A stretch of DNA of 64,000 nucleotides from Prevotella sp. (GCA_016901395.1 JAEAMQ010000036.1:62001-126000); one strand, 5' to 3'; positions 17,036 through 27,087 are shown, numbered from the stretch's first letter. The notes: generated from the letters alone by a model not told the origin. Translations and numbers: made by a program.

Positions 17036-17067
17036 TTTGTGACTTTGGAAAATTAGTAGTACTTTTG
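17036..17067 (+). promoter_or_regulatory. promoter of the Wza-like gene
   Basis: TTTG (17036-17039), a 20-nt spacer and TACTTTTG (17060-17067), an exact consensus match 33 nt before the start codon. Confidence 0.8.
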
Positions 17068-17099
17068 CAATAAGTTAGAGAAATAACAGTCACTAAATC

Positions 17100-17900
17100 A
17101 TGAAGAAATTATTAATCCCGCTCGTCCTGCTGGCAATGATCATGCTTGTTGGCAGTTGCTCAAGTAGCAAGCAGGTCGCTTATTTCCAGAATATTGACTC
17201 CATCAATCTGGCAGCTTCACGTGGTCTCTTCGATGCACGTATCATGCCTAAGGACCAGTTGACCATCACGGTTTTAACTTCAAACCCTGAAGCCTCAGCT
17301 CCGTTCAACCTGTCTGTAAGTAATACAGTAGGTACCAGCGGGCAGTTGACCACTTCCGTAGGTTCGCTGCAAGGATATCTGGTAGACAATAACGGTGATA
17401 TCAACTTCCCAATCATTGGCAAACTGCATGTCGGTGGTTTGACCAAGACCCAATGTGAGGATATGATTAAGAATAAGGTGATGCCTTATCTGAATGAGAA
17501 AGAAAACCCCATCGTCACAGTAAGTATGTCAAGCTATCGCGTGACGGTTATCGGTGAGGTTGGATCTCCCAAGGTTATTCCTGTGACAACAGAGAAAATG
17601 AGTATCATAGAGGCCTTAGCGTCAGCCGGAGACCTTAGTATTTATGGTAAGCGAAACAATGTTCTTTTAATTCGTGAGGATGCAGCAGGAGAAAAGCATG
17701 CCACTCGAATTAACTTGAATGATGCCAAACTTTTCAATTCTCCTTATTACTATCTACAACAAAATGACATTATATATGTAGAGCCTAACTCCGTGAAAGC
17801 GAAGAACTCCGCTATCGGTAGTAGTACGACGATATGGTTCTCGTTTATCGGAATCGTTACTTCGGTCGCTTCATTATTAGTCAATATTTTGAGAAAGTAA
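17100..17900 (+). CDS. Wza-like polysaccharide export lipoprotein
   Basis: 266 residues. A lipoprotein signal ends in the lipobox LVGSC with Cys20. Then come the polysaccharide biosynthesis/export domain (IMPKDQLTITVLTSNPEA, GYLVDNNGDINFPIIGKLHV, GLTKTQCEDMIKNKV) and an SLBB-type segment (VTVIGEVGSPKVIPV, followed by SIIEALASAGDLSIYGKR). The last 30 residues are hydrophobic (TTIWFSFIGIVTSVASLLVN), like the membrane helix of Wza. In capsule loci this forms an outer-membrane channel with a Wzc-type partner. Here no Wzc, glycosyltransferase or flippase is adjacent, so its partners must lie elsewhere. Confidence 0.9.
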   Translation: MKKLLIPLVLLAMIMLVGSCSSSKQVAYFQNIDSINLAASRGLFDARIMPKDQLTITVLTSNPEASAPFNLSVSNTVGTSGQLTTSVGSLQGYLVDNNGDINFPIIGKLHVGGLTKTQCEDMIKNKVMPYLNEKENPIVTVSMSSYRVTVIGEVGSPKVIPVTTEKMSIIEALASAGDLSIYGKRNNVLLIREDAAGEKHATRINLNDAKLFNSPYYYLQQNDIIYVEPNSVKAKNSAIGSSTTIWFSFIGIVTSVASLLVNILRK

Positions 17901-17937
17901 AAATAAATATTAGACGTTTAAATATTATAGAAATATG

Positions 17938-17997
17938 AAAAGATTGAAATATTAATCATTACCTCTGTGTGATTTTTGATATTTCAATCTTTTTTTT
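17938..17997 (+). terminator. AT-rich hairpin directly before the PurF-like gene
   Basis: Arms AAAAGATTGAAATAT (17938-17952) and ATATTTCAATCTTTT (17979-17993) are perfectly complementary, followed by further T residues up to 17997. It would terminate transcription from the Wza-like gene. Because the T-run leads straight into the first in-frame ATG of the next gene, it could also act as an attenuator of purF-carAB expression. Confidence 0.75.
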
Positions 17998-18015
17998 ATG
18001 TTTTTCGGGAAAACG

Positions 18016-19914
18016 ATGGAAAGGGATATTCATGAGGACTGTGGCGTAGCAATGGTGAGATTGCTCAAGCCTCTTGGTTACTATCAGCAGAAATATGGCA
18101 CATGGATGTATGGCTTGAACAAGCTCTATCTGATGATGGAGAAGGAGCACAACCGTGGTCAGGAAGGCGCAGGTCTGGCTTCAGTCAAACTAAATACAGA
18201 GCCTGGTAATGAATACATGTTTCGTGAGCGTGCAGAAGGTTCCAATGCAATTACCGAAATATTCGGCGCAGCACACAAACAGATCAGGCAGGCCTTGGAG
18301 GAGAATGGCATCAACGAGCCAAACGATTATGCCGAACTTCCTTTCGCTGGCGAGCTTTACATGGGACATCTTCGCTATTCCACTACAGGAAAGAGTGGCA
18401 TCAAGTATGTACACCCGTTCCTGCGTCGCAACAATTGGAGAGCCAAAAACCTGTGTCTTTGTGGCAATTACAATATGACCAATGTCGATGAAGTGTTTGA
18501 ACATCTGACAGCACAGGGCCAATGTCCCAGGATCTACAGTGACAGCTATATCATGTTGGAGTTCATGGGACATCGTCTTGACCGCGAAGTGGAACGCAAC
18601 TTTGTAAATGCACAACAACTTGCATTAGAAGGAGAGAAGATCACAAAATATATTGACGAGCATGTTCTGATGGAGAATGTGCTGAAAACAACGATGGACC
18701 GTTTCGATGGAGGATATGTGGTGTCGGGCATTACGGGCAGTGGCGAGATGTTTGCCATGCGTGACCCTCACGGCATTCGCCCCGCGTTCTACTATTATGA
18801 TGAAGAAGTTGTCGTGCTTGCATCGGAGCGTCCAGTGCTTCAGACCACGTTTGATTTGGAATATGATGATATCAAGGAGCTGCCTGCAGGAGCCGCACTG
18901 ATAGTGAGAAGCAACGGTGAGACCGCAGTGAAGCAGATATTGCCGTCTGAGGACAACTACGCCTGTTCCTTTGAGCGCATCTATTTCTCCCGCGGTTCAG
19001 ACCAAAGCATCTACAAGGAGCGCAAGAAACTTGGCGAACAGCTTACACCTCAGGTGCTTAAAACGGTAGACTACGACATCAGTCATACCGTATTCTCCTA
19101 CATTCCCAATACGGCAGAAGTGGCATACTACGGATTATTGGATGGATTCAAACGCTACATGAACGAGCAGAAAATCCAGAAGATAGAATCTCTTGGCCAT
19201 ATCCCAACTCACGAGGAATTACAAAGTATTCTTGATGACTATGTCCGTTCTGAAAAGGTAGCTTGGAAAGACATCAAGCTCCGCACATTTATTACAGAGG
19301 GTAATGCCCGTAATGATTTGGTGTCTCATGTGTATGACATCACCTACGGGAGTGTAGAGCCCTACCAAGACAACTTAGTCATTATTGACGACAGTATTGT
19401 TCGCGGCACTACTTTGAAGGAAAGCATTCTGCATATTCTCGACAGACTTCATCCCAAGAAGATTGTTATTGTAAGCTCTGCCCCACAAATCCGTTACCCC
19501 GACTATTACGGCATCGACATGCCACGCCTTGAGGAGTTTTGTGCTTTCAGAGCAACGATTGAGTTGTTGAAGGATAAACGGATGTATGATGTAATCCAAC
19601 GCGTATATAACGACTGTAAGGCAGAGTTGAAAAAAGACAAGACGGAGATGAAAAACTGTGTACGTGACATTTATGCTCCGTTCTCTGTGGATGACATCAA
19701 TCATAAGATTGTAGAGATGCTTCGGCCCAACGGCATGACCACACCCATCGAGATTGTGTTCCAATCCATGGAAGGTCTGCACAGTGCCATTCCCGAACAT
19801 CAGGGAGACTGGTATTTCACCGGTCATTACCCCACACCGGGTGGTACCAAACTCTGTAATCAGGCATTTGTCAACTATGTTGAAAATGTATATCAATACG
19901 AAGAAAAAATATAA
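18016..19914 (+). CDS. long PurF-like amidophosphoribosyltransferase
   Basis: 632 residues from ATG 18016; ATG 17998 abuts a terminator T-run and is less likely. The N-terminal glutamine amidotransferase domain has the catalytic Cys9 in DIHEDCGVAM, implying removal of a short propeptide as in Bacillus PurF. It also has EHNRGQEGAGLA and GHLRYSTTGKSG. The phosphoribosyltransferase part has the PRPP loop VIIDDSIVRGTTLKES at about 455-470. The protein is about 150 residues longer than classical PurF, with inserts and an extra C-terminal region. Such long forms lie next to carAB in Bacteroidota. It probably makes phosphoribosylamine, but a paralogue with another role is possible. Confidence 0.82.
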   Translation: MERDIHEDCGVAMVRLLKPLGYYQQKYGTWMYGLNKLYLMMEKEHNRGQEGAGLASVKLNTEPGNEYMFRERAEGSNAITEIFGAAHKQIRQALEENGINEPNDYAELPFAGELYMGHLRYSTTGKSGIKYVHPFLRRNNWRAKNLCLCGNYNMTNVDEVFEHLTAQGQCPRIYSDSYIMLEFMGHRLDREVERNFVNAQQLALEGEKITKYIDEHVLMENVLKTTMDRFDGGYVVSGITGSGEMFAMRDPHGIRPAFYYYDEEVVVLASERPVLQTTFDLEYDDIKELPAGAALIVRSNGETAVKQILPSEDNYACSFERIYFSRGSDQSIYKERKKLGEQLTPQVLKTVDYDISHTVFSYIPNTAEVAYYGLLDGFKRYMNEQKIQKIESLGHIPTHEELQSILDDYVRSEKVAWKDIKLRTFITEGNARNDLVSHVYDITYGSVEPYQDNLVIIDDSIVRGTTLKESILHILDRLHPKKIVIVSSAPQIRYPDYYGIDMPRLEEFCAFRATIELLKDKRMYDVIQRVYNDCKAELKKDKTEMKNCVRDIYAPFSVDDINHKIVEMLRPNGMTTPIEIVFQSMEGLHSAIPEHQGDWYFTGHYPTPGGTKLCNQAFVNYVENVYQYEEKI

Positions 19915-19943
19915 AGATTGAAAATCTTAAAACAAACTATAAG

Positions 19944-21020
19944 ATGAAGAATGTAACCCTTGTATTATCTGACGGGACTGAGTTTCATGGTCAGTCTTTC
20001 GGATATGATGCACCTGTAGCTGGTGAAGTAGTGTTCAACACGGCCATGATGGGCTATCCGGAGTCTCTCACCGACCCCTCATACGCTGGCCAGCTGATGA
20101 CGCTGACATTCCCATTGGTAGGTAACTATGGCGTGCCTCCATTCACGTTCGAAGCGAATGGACTCCCCACATTTATGGAGAGCGATCGCATTTATGCATC
20201 GGCCATCATCGTTTCAGACTATTGTGAGCAGTACAGCCACTGGAATGCGGTAGAAAGCTTGGGCGATTGGCTGAAGCGTGAGCACGTGCCAGGTATCACG
20301 GGCATCGACACCCGACAACTCACGAAAGTGCTGCGCGAGCATGGTGTGATGATGGGTAAGATTATTTTCGACGACGAACCCAACAATATCCCTGAGGCAA
20401 ACTATGAGGGAATCAACTTCGTTGACCAGGTTTCGTGCAAGGAAATCATCAAATACAACGAGGGAGCAGGCAAGAAGGTTGTACTGGTAGACTGTGGTGT
20501 CAAGGCTAATATCATCAGAAGCCTCATTAACCGAGGCATCGAGGTGATCCGTGTGCCTTGGAATTATGACTATACAGGTATGGAATACGACGGCCTTTTC
20601 CTCGCCAACGGCCCCGGAGACCCTGATACTTGTCAGGACGCTGTGGACATTATCCGCAAGCAGATGAGCATGAACCGTAAACCGATTTGCGGTATCTGCA
20701 TGGGCAATCAGTTGTTAGGCAAAGCCGCCGGAGCCAATATCTACAAACTGAAATATGGTCACCGCAGCCATAATCAGCCTGTTCGCATGGTGGGTACGGA
20801 GAAATGCTACATCACTTCGCAGAACCATGGCTATGCCGTAGATGGCAAGACCCTCGGCGCTGATTGGGAAGAGCTGTTCGTCAATATGAACGACGGCTCC
20901 AATGAGGGTATCCGCCACAAGGTAAATCCTTGGTTTACCAGCCAGTTCCACCCCGAGGCCTGCTCTGGTCCGGTAGACACCATGTTCATGTTCGACAAAT
21001 TTATTGAAACGCTAAAGTAA
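19944..21020 (+). CDS. carA: carbamoyl-phosphate synthase small subunit
   Basis: 358 residues. CarA hydrolyses glutamine and passes ammonia to CarB for carbamoyl phosphate, used for pyrimidines and arginine. The N-terminal part has DGTEFHGQSFGYDAPVAGEV, FNTAMMGYPESLTDPSYAGQ and GITGIDTRQLTKVLREHG. The class I glutaminase has the catalytic Cys in CGICMGNQLLGKA and the His-Glu pair in SQFHPEAC. It is 29 nt after the PurF-like gene and 9 nt before carB. Confidence 0.97.
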   Translation: MKNVTLVLSDGTEFHGQSFGYDAPVAGEVVFNTAMMGYPESLTDPSYAGQLMTLTFPLVGNYGVPPFTFEANGLPTFMESDRIYASAIIVSDYCEQYSHWNAVESLGDWLKREHVPGITGIDTRQLTKVLREHGVMMGKIIFDDEPNNIPEANYEGINFVDQVSCKEIIKYNEGAGKKVVLVDCGVKANIIRSLINRGIEVIRVPWNYDYTGMEYDGLFLANGPGDPDTCQDAVDIIRKQMSMNRKPICGICMGNQLLGKAAGANIYKLKYGHRSHNQPVRMVGTEKCYITSQNHGYAVDGKTLGADWEELFVNMNDGSNEGIRHKVNPWFTSQFHPEACSGPVDTMFMFDKFIETLK

Positions 21021-21029
21021 AGATAGGTC

Positions 21030-24000
21030 ATGAAAGATTCAAATATTAAGAAGGTTTTGTTACTTGGTTCCGGTGCCCTGAAGATTGGCGAGGCCGGAGA
21101 GTTTGATTATTCCGGTTCACAAGCTCTGAAGGCTTTGCGTGAAGAAGGTATCGAAACCGTACTGATCAACCCCAACATCGCAACCGTTCAGACCTCTGAA
21201 GGCGTGGCCGACCAGATTTATTTTCTTCCGGTGCAGCCTTACTTTGTAGAGCGTGTCATCCAGAAAGAGAAACCCGATGGTATCTTGTTGAGTTTCGGCG
21301 GACAGACTGCGCTCAACTGTGGCGTTGAACTTTACGAGAGCGGCGTATTGGAAAAATACAACGTCCGCGTGCTGGGTACTCCCGTCCGTGCCATCATGGA
21401 CACCGAGGATCGTGAGCTCTTCGTTCAGAAACTCGACCAGATCGATGTCAAAACCATCAAGAGTGAGGCTTGCGACAATACTGAGAAGGCCCGCGAGGCA
21501 GCCCATCATCTGGGCTATCCGGTTATCATCCGTGCCGCATACGCCCTCGGAGGACTGGGGTCCGGCTTTGCCGACAATGATGAGGAATTAGAGAAAATCT
21601 GTGAGAAAGCATTCTCGTTCTCTCCCCAGGTGTTGGTGGAGAAGAGTCTGAAAGGCTGGAAAGAGATCGAATATGAGGTGGTGCGCGACCGCTATGACAA
21701 CTGTATCACGGTCTGCAACATGGAGAATTTCGACCCGCTGGGCATCCATACGGGTGAGTCTATCGTGATTGCACCGTCTCAGACGCTCACCAATTCGGAG
21801 TATCATAAGCTGCGCGAGCTGAGTATCAAGATTGTCCGTCACATCGGCATCGTGGGCGAATGCAACGTGCAGTATGCCTTCGACCCCTACAGTGAAGACT
21901 ACCGTGTCATCGAGGTGAATGCCCGATTGAGCCGCAGTTCGGCCCTCGCATCCAAGGCCACAGGCTATCCGCTGGCTTTCGTGGCTGCCAAACTCGGTAT
22001 GGGTTACGGTCTCTTTGAGTTGAAAAACTCTGTCACCAAGACCACGAGTGCCTTCTTCGAACCGGCCCTCGACTATGTGGTCTGCAAGATTCCACGTTGG
22101 GATTTGTCCAAATTCCGTGGCGTAGACAAGGAACTTGGTTCCAGCATGAAGAGTGTCGGCGAGGTGATGGCTATCGGCCGTAATTTTGAGGAGGCCATCC
22201 AGAAGGGTCTTCGCATGATAGGTCAGGGTATGCACGGATTTGTGGAAAACAAAGAACTGGAAATCGAAGACCTCGATGCAGCCCTGCAGGAGCCTACCGA
22301 CAAGCGTGTGTTTGTCATCTCCAAGGCCATGCACCGTGGTTATACCATCGACCAGATTCACGAACTGACGAAGATTGACAAGTGGTTCCTCTACAAGTTG
22401 AAACATATCATTGACATTGATGAGAAACTTAAGAAGATTAATGTCAATACCTTGGATTCTACACTCTTACGTCAGGCCAAGGTCTACGGCTTTACCGATT
22501 TCCAGATTGCCCGCGCCATTGGGCTGGAGCAGGAAATGAGCAATATGCACAAGGCCATGCAGGTGGTGCGCAATCTTCGCAAGAGCTACGGCATCCTGCC
22601 CGTGGTGAAGCAGATCGACACCCTTGCCGCCGAGTACCCCGCACAGACCAATTACCTCTATCTGACCTATTCGGGCGACAAGAGCGACGTGTCGTTCTAC
22701 AACGACAAACGCTCCATCATCGTGCTCGGTTCCGGTGCTTACCGCATCGGTAGCTCGGTGGAGTTCGACTGGTGTGGCGTGCAGGCCCTCAACACCATCC
22801 GCAAGCAGGGCTACCGCAGCATCATGATCAACTACAACCCCGAAACCGTGTCGACCGACTATGACATGTGCGACCGACTCTATTTCGACGAGTTGACGTT
22901 CGAGCGTGTGATGGACATCATCGAGGCCGAAAATCCTCACGGTGTCATCGTGTCTACCGGCGGACAGATACCCAACAACCTCGCCATGCACCTCGACGCG
23001 CAGAATGTGCCCATCCTCGGCACCTCGGCCAAGGACATCGACAATGCCGAAGACCGTGCGAAGTTCTCGAGCATGCTCACGCGCAACGGCATCAACCAGC
23101 CCGAATGGAACGCGCTGACGTCGATGGACGATATCGACAAGTTTGTAGACCGAGTGGGATTCCCCGTGCTCGTGCGTCCCAGCTATGTGCTGTCGGGTGC
23201 TGCGATGAACGTCTGCTCTAACCGCGAGGAGCTGGAACGCTTCCTCCAGCTGGCAGCCAACGTGAGCGAAGACCACCCCGTGGTGGTGTCGAAATTTATC
23301 GAGCACGCCAAGGAGATTGAGATGGACGCTGTAGCCAAGGATGGCGAGATACTCGCTTACGCCATCTCCGAGCACATCGAGTTTGCCGGAGTACATTCTG
23401 GTGACGCCACCATCCAGTTCCCGCCGCAGAAGCTCTACATCGAGACCGTGCGCCGCATCAAGCGTGTGAGCCGGCAGATTGCCAAGGAACTCCACATCTC
23501 CGGCCCGTTCAACATCCAGTATATGGCCCGCGAAAACGATATTCTCGTCATCGAGTGTAATCTCCGCGCCAGCCGTTCGTTCCCATTTGTCTCCAAGGTA
23601 CTTAAACTTAATCTGATAGATTTAGCTACCAAGGTAATGTTAGGTGTACCTGTGGAGAAGCCGGGCAAAAACCTTTTCGACCTCGACTACGTGGGCATCA
23701 AGGCCAGCCAGTTCTCATTCAACCGTCTGCAGAAGGCCGACCCTGTGCTTGGCGTAGACATGAGCTCTACCGGCGAAGTGGGATGCCTTGGCGTCGACAC
23801 CAATCAGGCACTGATGAAGAGCATGCTCTCCGTGGGCCAGCGCATCCCCAACCACTCTGTGCTACTTTCTACAGGTGGGGCCAAGCAAAAGGCCGAAATG
23901 CTCGATGCTGCCAAAATGCTCATCGATCATGGTTATGAGCTGTATGCCACAGGTGGTACGTCGAAGTATCTCAAGGACAACGGCATCGACAACACGATGG

Positions 24001-24254
24001 TCTACTGGCCGTCTGACGAGGGCAAGGAGCCGCAGGCGCTCACTCTTCTCCACGAGAAAAAGATTGATATGGTGGTCAACATTCCGAAGGACCTTACAAC
24101 CCATGAGTTGACCAACGGCTATAAGATCCGTCGTGCGGCCATCGACCTTAACGTGCCGTTGATTACCAACAGCCGTCTGGCCAGTGCCTTTATCACTGCC
24201 TTCTGTACACTGAAACCCGAAGACATAGACATCAAGGCATGGGGTGAATATTAA
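21030..24254 (+). CDS. carB: carbamoyl-phosphate synthase large subunit
   Basis: 1074 residues, full length, with the two homologous ATP-grasp halves. The first half has VLLLGSGALKIGEAGEFDYS and AAYALGGLGSGF; the second half has IIVLGSGAYRIGSSVEFDW and VRPSYVLSGAAMNV. Between them lies the oligomerisation domain, and the last 130 residues form the MGS-like regulatory domain (GYELYATGGTSKYLKDNGID) that in relatives binds UMP or ornithine. It closes the purF-carA-carB cluster, which ends at a strong terminator. Confidence 0.98.
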   Translation: MKDSNIKKVLLLGSGALKIGEAGEFDYSGSQALKALREEGIETVLINPNIATVQTSEGVADQIYFLPVQPYFVERVIQKEKPDGILLSFGGQTALNCGVELYESGVLEKYNVRVLGTPVRAIMDTEDRELFVQKLDQIDVKTIKSEACDNTEKAREAAHHLGYPVIIRAAYALGGLGSGFADNDEELEKICEKAFSFSPQVLVEKSLKGWKEIEYEVVRDRYDNCITVCNMENFDPLGIHTGESIVIAPSQTLTNSEYHKLRELSIKIVRHIGIVGECNVQYAFDPYSEDYRVIEVNARLSRSSALASKATGYPLAFVAAKLGMGYGLFELKNSVTKTTSAFFEPALDYVVCKIPRWDLSKFRGVDKELGSSMKSVGEVMAIGRNFEEAIQKGLRMIGQGMHGFVENKELEIEDLDAALQEPTDKRVFVISKAMHRGYTIDQIHELTKIDKWFLYKLKHIIDIDEKLKKINVNTLDSTLLRQAKVYGFTDFQIARAIGLEQEMSNMHKAMQVVRNLRKSYGILPVVKQIDTLAAEYPAQTNYLYLTYSGDKSDVSFYNDKRSIIVLGSGAYRIGSSVEFDWCGVQALNTIRKQGYRSIMINYNPETVSTDYDMCDRLYFDELTFERVMDIIEAENPHGVIVSTGGQIPNNLAMHLDAQNVPILGTSAKDIDNAEDRAKFSSMLTRNGINQPEWNALTSMDDIDKFVDRVGFPVLVRPSYVLSGAAMNVCSNREELERFLQLAANVSEDHPVVVSKFIEHAKEIEMDAVAKDGEILAYAISEHIEFAGVHSGDATIQFPPQKLYIETVRRIKRVSRQIAKELHISGPFNIQYMARENDILVIECNLRASRSFPFVSKVLKLNLIDLATKVMLGVPVEKPGKNLFDLDYVGIKASQFSFNRLQKADPVLGVDMSSTGEVGCLGVDTNQALMKSMLSVGQRIPNHSVLLSTGGAKQKAEMLDAAKMLIDHGYELYATGGTSKYLKDNGIDNTMVYWPSDEGKEPQALTLLHEKKIDMVVNIPKDLTTHELTNGYKIRRAAIDLNVPLITNSRLASAFITAFCTLKPEDIDIKAWGEY

Positions 24255-24293
24255 TCTTTGATTGATTTCATCACGACAAGTCTAACATAAATC

Positions 24294-24331
24294 ATCAGGC
24301 AATCTGTCAATCAGATTGCCTGATTTTTTTG
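24294..24331 (+). terminator. carB terminator
   Basis: Perfect 13-bp arms ATCAGGCAATCTG and CAGATTGCCTGAT around a 5-nt loop, followed by a run of T. It lies 40 nt after the carB stop. Confidence 0.93.
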
Positions 24332-24956
24332 GTATCTACTATCGGTATGATACCCAAGTTTCCCCCAGATTTACAGCAACAGAAAACCATATTGACAGAA
24401 ACAAGGAAACTGAGGGAAAACAAACTACTGAAAAAACTCTGTAACGTCAGCCTATGATCTTCTTATGAAAGAACAGGAGCGGTCATGACATTACATCTTT
24501 AATATGTCATTATTTTTCATCAAAATCATGCGAATATTTATTTTCAAGTGAGAGGCGAAAGGCAGTGTTTTCACCCCCCAAAGATGTGATTGCTGTGTCA
24601 ATTTACCTCTTTTGATGGGTCAAAATCTACTTTCGGAGCCGCTTTTTGGCTTTTATAGTCGGCCAAAAGGCCTAAATCGTCATGCGATGAGATACTAATC
24701 GTGACACGATTAGATAGTAATCGTCTTGCGATTAGATAGTAATCGTCAAGCCTCAATTTGTCAACAAATTACAAGTTGCTGGTTATCAGACAACTGCCTT
24801 CACCCTCATTTTTCGTCATTTTACAGCTCTTCATCCGTCGATTGCTTCCAGACCCCTGTTTTGTGCAGCTTTCTTCAAATTCTTTCAACATGAATTTGTG
24901 TTCTTCCCTTAGTTCAAATCCATTTTCCTGAGGAGAATACCCAATGAGGTATCATA
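24332..24956 (+). other. non-coding gap between carB and the DUF5686 gene
   Basis: About 620 nt with no credible ORF on either strand, flanked by the ends of two convergent transcripts. It contains the 22-nt array at 24664-24751, CTGGTTATCAG at 24779-24789 and a block at 24803-24826 starting CCCTCATTTTTCGTC that resembles sequences near other arrays. Bases 24332-24660 show no structure I can name. Confidence 0.7.
24664..24751 (+). repeat. 22-nt palindromic tandem array, copy 2
   Basis: Four units starting at 24664, 24686, 24708 and 24730. The last two differ at only one base (GATTAGATAG then TAATCGTCTTGC or TAATCGTCAAGC). The first unit keeps only its 3' half (TAAATCGTCATGC). A CTGGTTATCAG motif begins 27 nt after the array end. 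Confidence 0.88.
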
Positions 24957-27005
24957 TTACCAATGTCTGAAAAGCTCGAAACCAAATTTGAACCCGAAGG
25001 TGCGATTGCCACGACCGTTACTCACGAAAAACCCACAAGAGATAAGGCGAGTGGTGAACCCATATCCCAGTTCCACATAAGGATGTATGTTTCGCACATC
25101 AAGAACCGACACATATACGCGCTCCATTTCCATGTAATGGCCCAGCCAGGGCAAATGGCTGATGAGCATCATCGGACTTTCGTAGGTGACATTGGTGCGG
25201 ATATAATATGTAGAATTATTGTAGGTATCACCACGTAGAAGTTCAAATTCTCCGCTCCAGTCGTCATTCCATCCTCCCGGAATGTTGTTTTCCTGGAAAT
25301 TCTCATAGTTGAGGAAGTAGGCTCTGCCATCTTTCCAAGTGTAAAATCCGGTCCCGACACGCATCTGCAATGACTGTAATTGATGGATAGGATATATATA
25401 TTCAGCGTTAAACTCCATTCGCTCGTAGCCCGTGTTAGACTTAAAGAATCCCTTGATACTACGGTCGTAATCTGCTGTAAATATAGGTCCTTTCCATCCC
25501 CATGGCCTTACCTGAAGCTCTATAGTGGGTGAGAACGAGCAGTAGTCTGTTTCCCATTTAAGCGTTTCAAACGCTTTCTTGTGTATTGCAACCCTTCTCT
25601 GATAGAGGGCACCTATCTGAAATCCAAGTCGCGAATGAAAATTATAGTTGAAAATCAGTCGCATATCATTTTGCTTAAATTCATTGAGCAAGGAAAAGTC
25701 AGGCAAATGAAGCCCTATAGTATCGGGGTGCTCTTGTTCGATGCTCTGTCTGACAGACCCATTGCGTATATGGTTTCCATTACCGGTCTCAAACTTCAGA
25801 TACCCGTTTTTCCGTTTGTTGAAATAGTAGAATACAGGAATACGGAAATAGAATTGTTTTTGTCGAAACGCATATCCGGCCTTTATTCGAGCCGACACCT
25901 CACTGTTAGGACCGAGCTGATAGCTTGTTCTAAGGTCGAATTTATAGGTAAACCCTTTACGTTCGGAGTAACCCATATATAAAGGATTTAGGATAGGATT
26001 GAGACGGATATACCCCTGATTGTTCATTCCGAAATGGGTTTTTACCCGGTTGAGCAGGTTGTCTCCGATCATATCCCATAATATGTTCTTCACCCAGTTT
26101 TTAGAAGACGCAGCACCAGGTGCCACCTGCGGAATGGAGTCATGCTGTCGCTGTTTGGCAAACATTCTCTCATAAATGGCCTGATCTGCGGTCTCCAAGG
26201 TGTCGGGGCGCACCTGACATATCTTCTCATAATCATTTTCTTCGGTAATGCTGTCTGTCAACACCTGGGGAAGATTGAAATAAGCGACATAGTTGCCTGT
26301 CACCTTGCTCTGGATAAATCGAAATCGTGTCTTAAGTTCGCATTTCCGTGGAACAAGAGACAGGACACCGTCAGCACCCATATATAGTGTTATCCAAAAA
26401 TTCACCATGTCATATTCGCCAGAAAAAGAACATCTGATAATGCGCCCTGTCCTGCTGTCCACAATGGCATCACCTGTGACCAACTGGGTATTCTTACGCT
26501 TGGGAAGAAATGTCAACCTTGCTGTTCCATCCAAATTAAACCCCACTTGGTAACGATAATAGTGGCGATTATTTCTGTGGAACGGAGAAAGAAGAAAATC
26601 TTCAATGACAGTTTCATCGTAGATTTTTGGTGTGAGGTACCTCATCAGGCTCGACATGGCACGATGACGATGCGGAACGGTGGTCAGTCTAAGAAGGAGC
26701 TTAGAGTCATATTTACCATCGCGCCGCAGCGTCACACGGTTATAGGTCTCACCGATATACTCTCGTTCGCCGCTATGAGCAATGGCATAGACGGTAGGCA
26801 CGAGTAGAAGGGTAGGATTCTTGCGGTCTACGCGCAATTTGAAACGGGTGTAGGTATAAGACCTGCGGCCCTGGAAGTGGGCCGTGTCGACGGTCGAAGT
26901 ATAGTCAAAGATGCGATTGATGAGGACCGCGCCAGGGCGCACCTCTGCCGAAAAGGACAGAGAGGCTGCCACCGCAAGAATTATCATCAATATGCATCTC
27001 TTCAT
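24957..27005 (-). CDS. DUF5686-type outer-membrane beta-barrel protein
   Basis: 682 residues with a signal peptide (MKRCILMIILAVAASLSFSA). The first third has charged, mixed segments such as RPGAVLINRIFDYTSTVDTA, and the rest is built of alternating amphipathic strands rich in Tyr, Phe and Arg, as in an outer-membrane barrel. It ends GFKFGFELFRHW, a terminal aromatic as needed for barrel insertion. The pattern matches the Bacteroidota DUF5686 family of unknown function. It lies 80 nt downstream of the Uup-type gene on the same strand and no promoter is visible between them. Confidence 0.78.
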   Translation of the reverse strand: MKRCILMIILAVAASLSFSAEVRPGAVLINRIFDYTSTVDTAHFQGRRSYTYTRFKLRVDRKNPTLLLVPTVYAIAHSGEREYIGETYNRVTLRRDGKYDSKLLLRLTTVPHRHRAMSSLMRYLTPKIYDETVIEDFLLSPFHRNNRHYYRYQVGFNLDGTARLTFLPKRKNTQLVTGDAIVDSRTGRIIRCSFSGEYDMVNFWITLYMGADGVLSLVPRKCELKTRFRFIQSKVTGNYVAYFNLPQVLTDSITEENDYEKICQVRPDTLETADQAIYERMFAKQRQHDSIPQVAPGAASSKNWVKNILWDMIGDNLLNRVKTHFGMNNQGYIRLNPILNPLYMGYSERKGFTYKFDLRTSYQLGPNSEVSARIKAGYAFRQKQFYFRIPVFYYFNKRKNGYLKFETGNGNHIRNGSVRQSIEQEHPDTIGLHLPDFSLLNEFKQNDMRLIFNYNFHSRLGFQIGALYQRRVAIHKKAFETLKWETDYCSFSPTIELQVRPWGWKGPIFTADYDRSIKGFFKSNTGYERMEFNAEYIYPIHQLQSLQMRVGTGFYTWKDGRAYFLNYENFQENNIPGGWNDDWSGEFELLRGDTYNNSTYYIRTNVTYESPMMLISHLPWLGHYMEMERVYVSVLDVRNIHPYVELGYGFTTRLISCGFFVSNGRGNRTFGFKFGFELFRHW

Positions 27006-27087
27006 GACAGATTTGGATTTAAGGGTGAAACGATCTATCCGGCCATGGAGATTAGGGCGAAAGCAAGCTACAGAGCCATTTCTGTTA

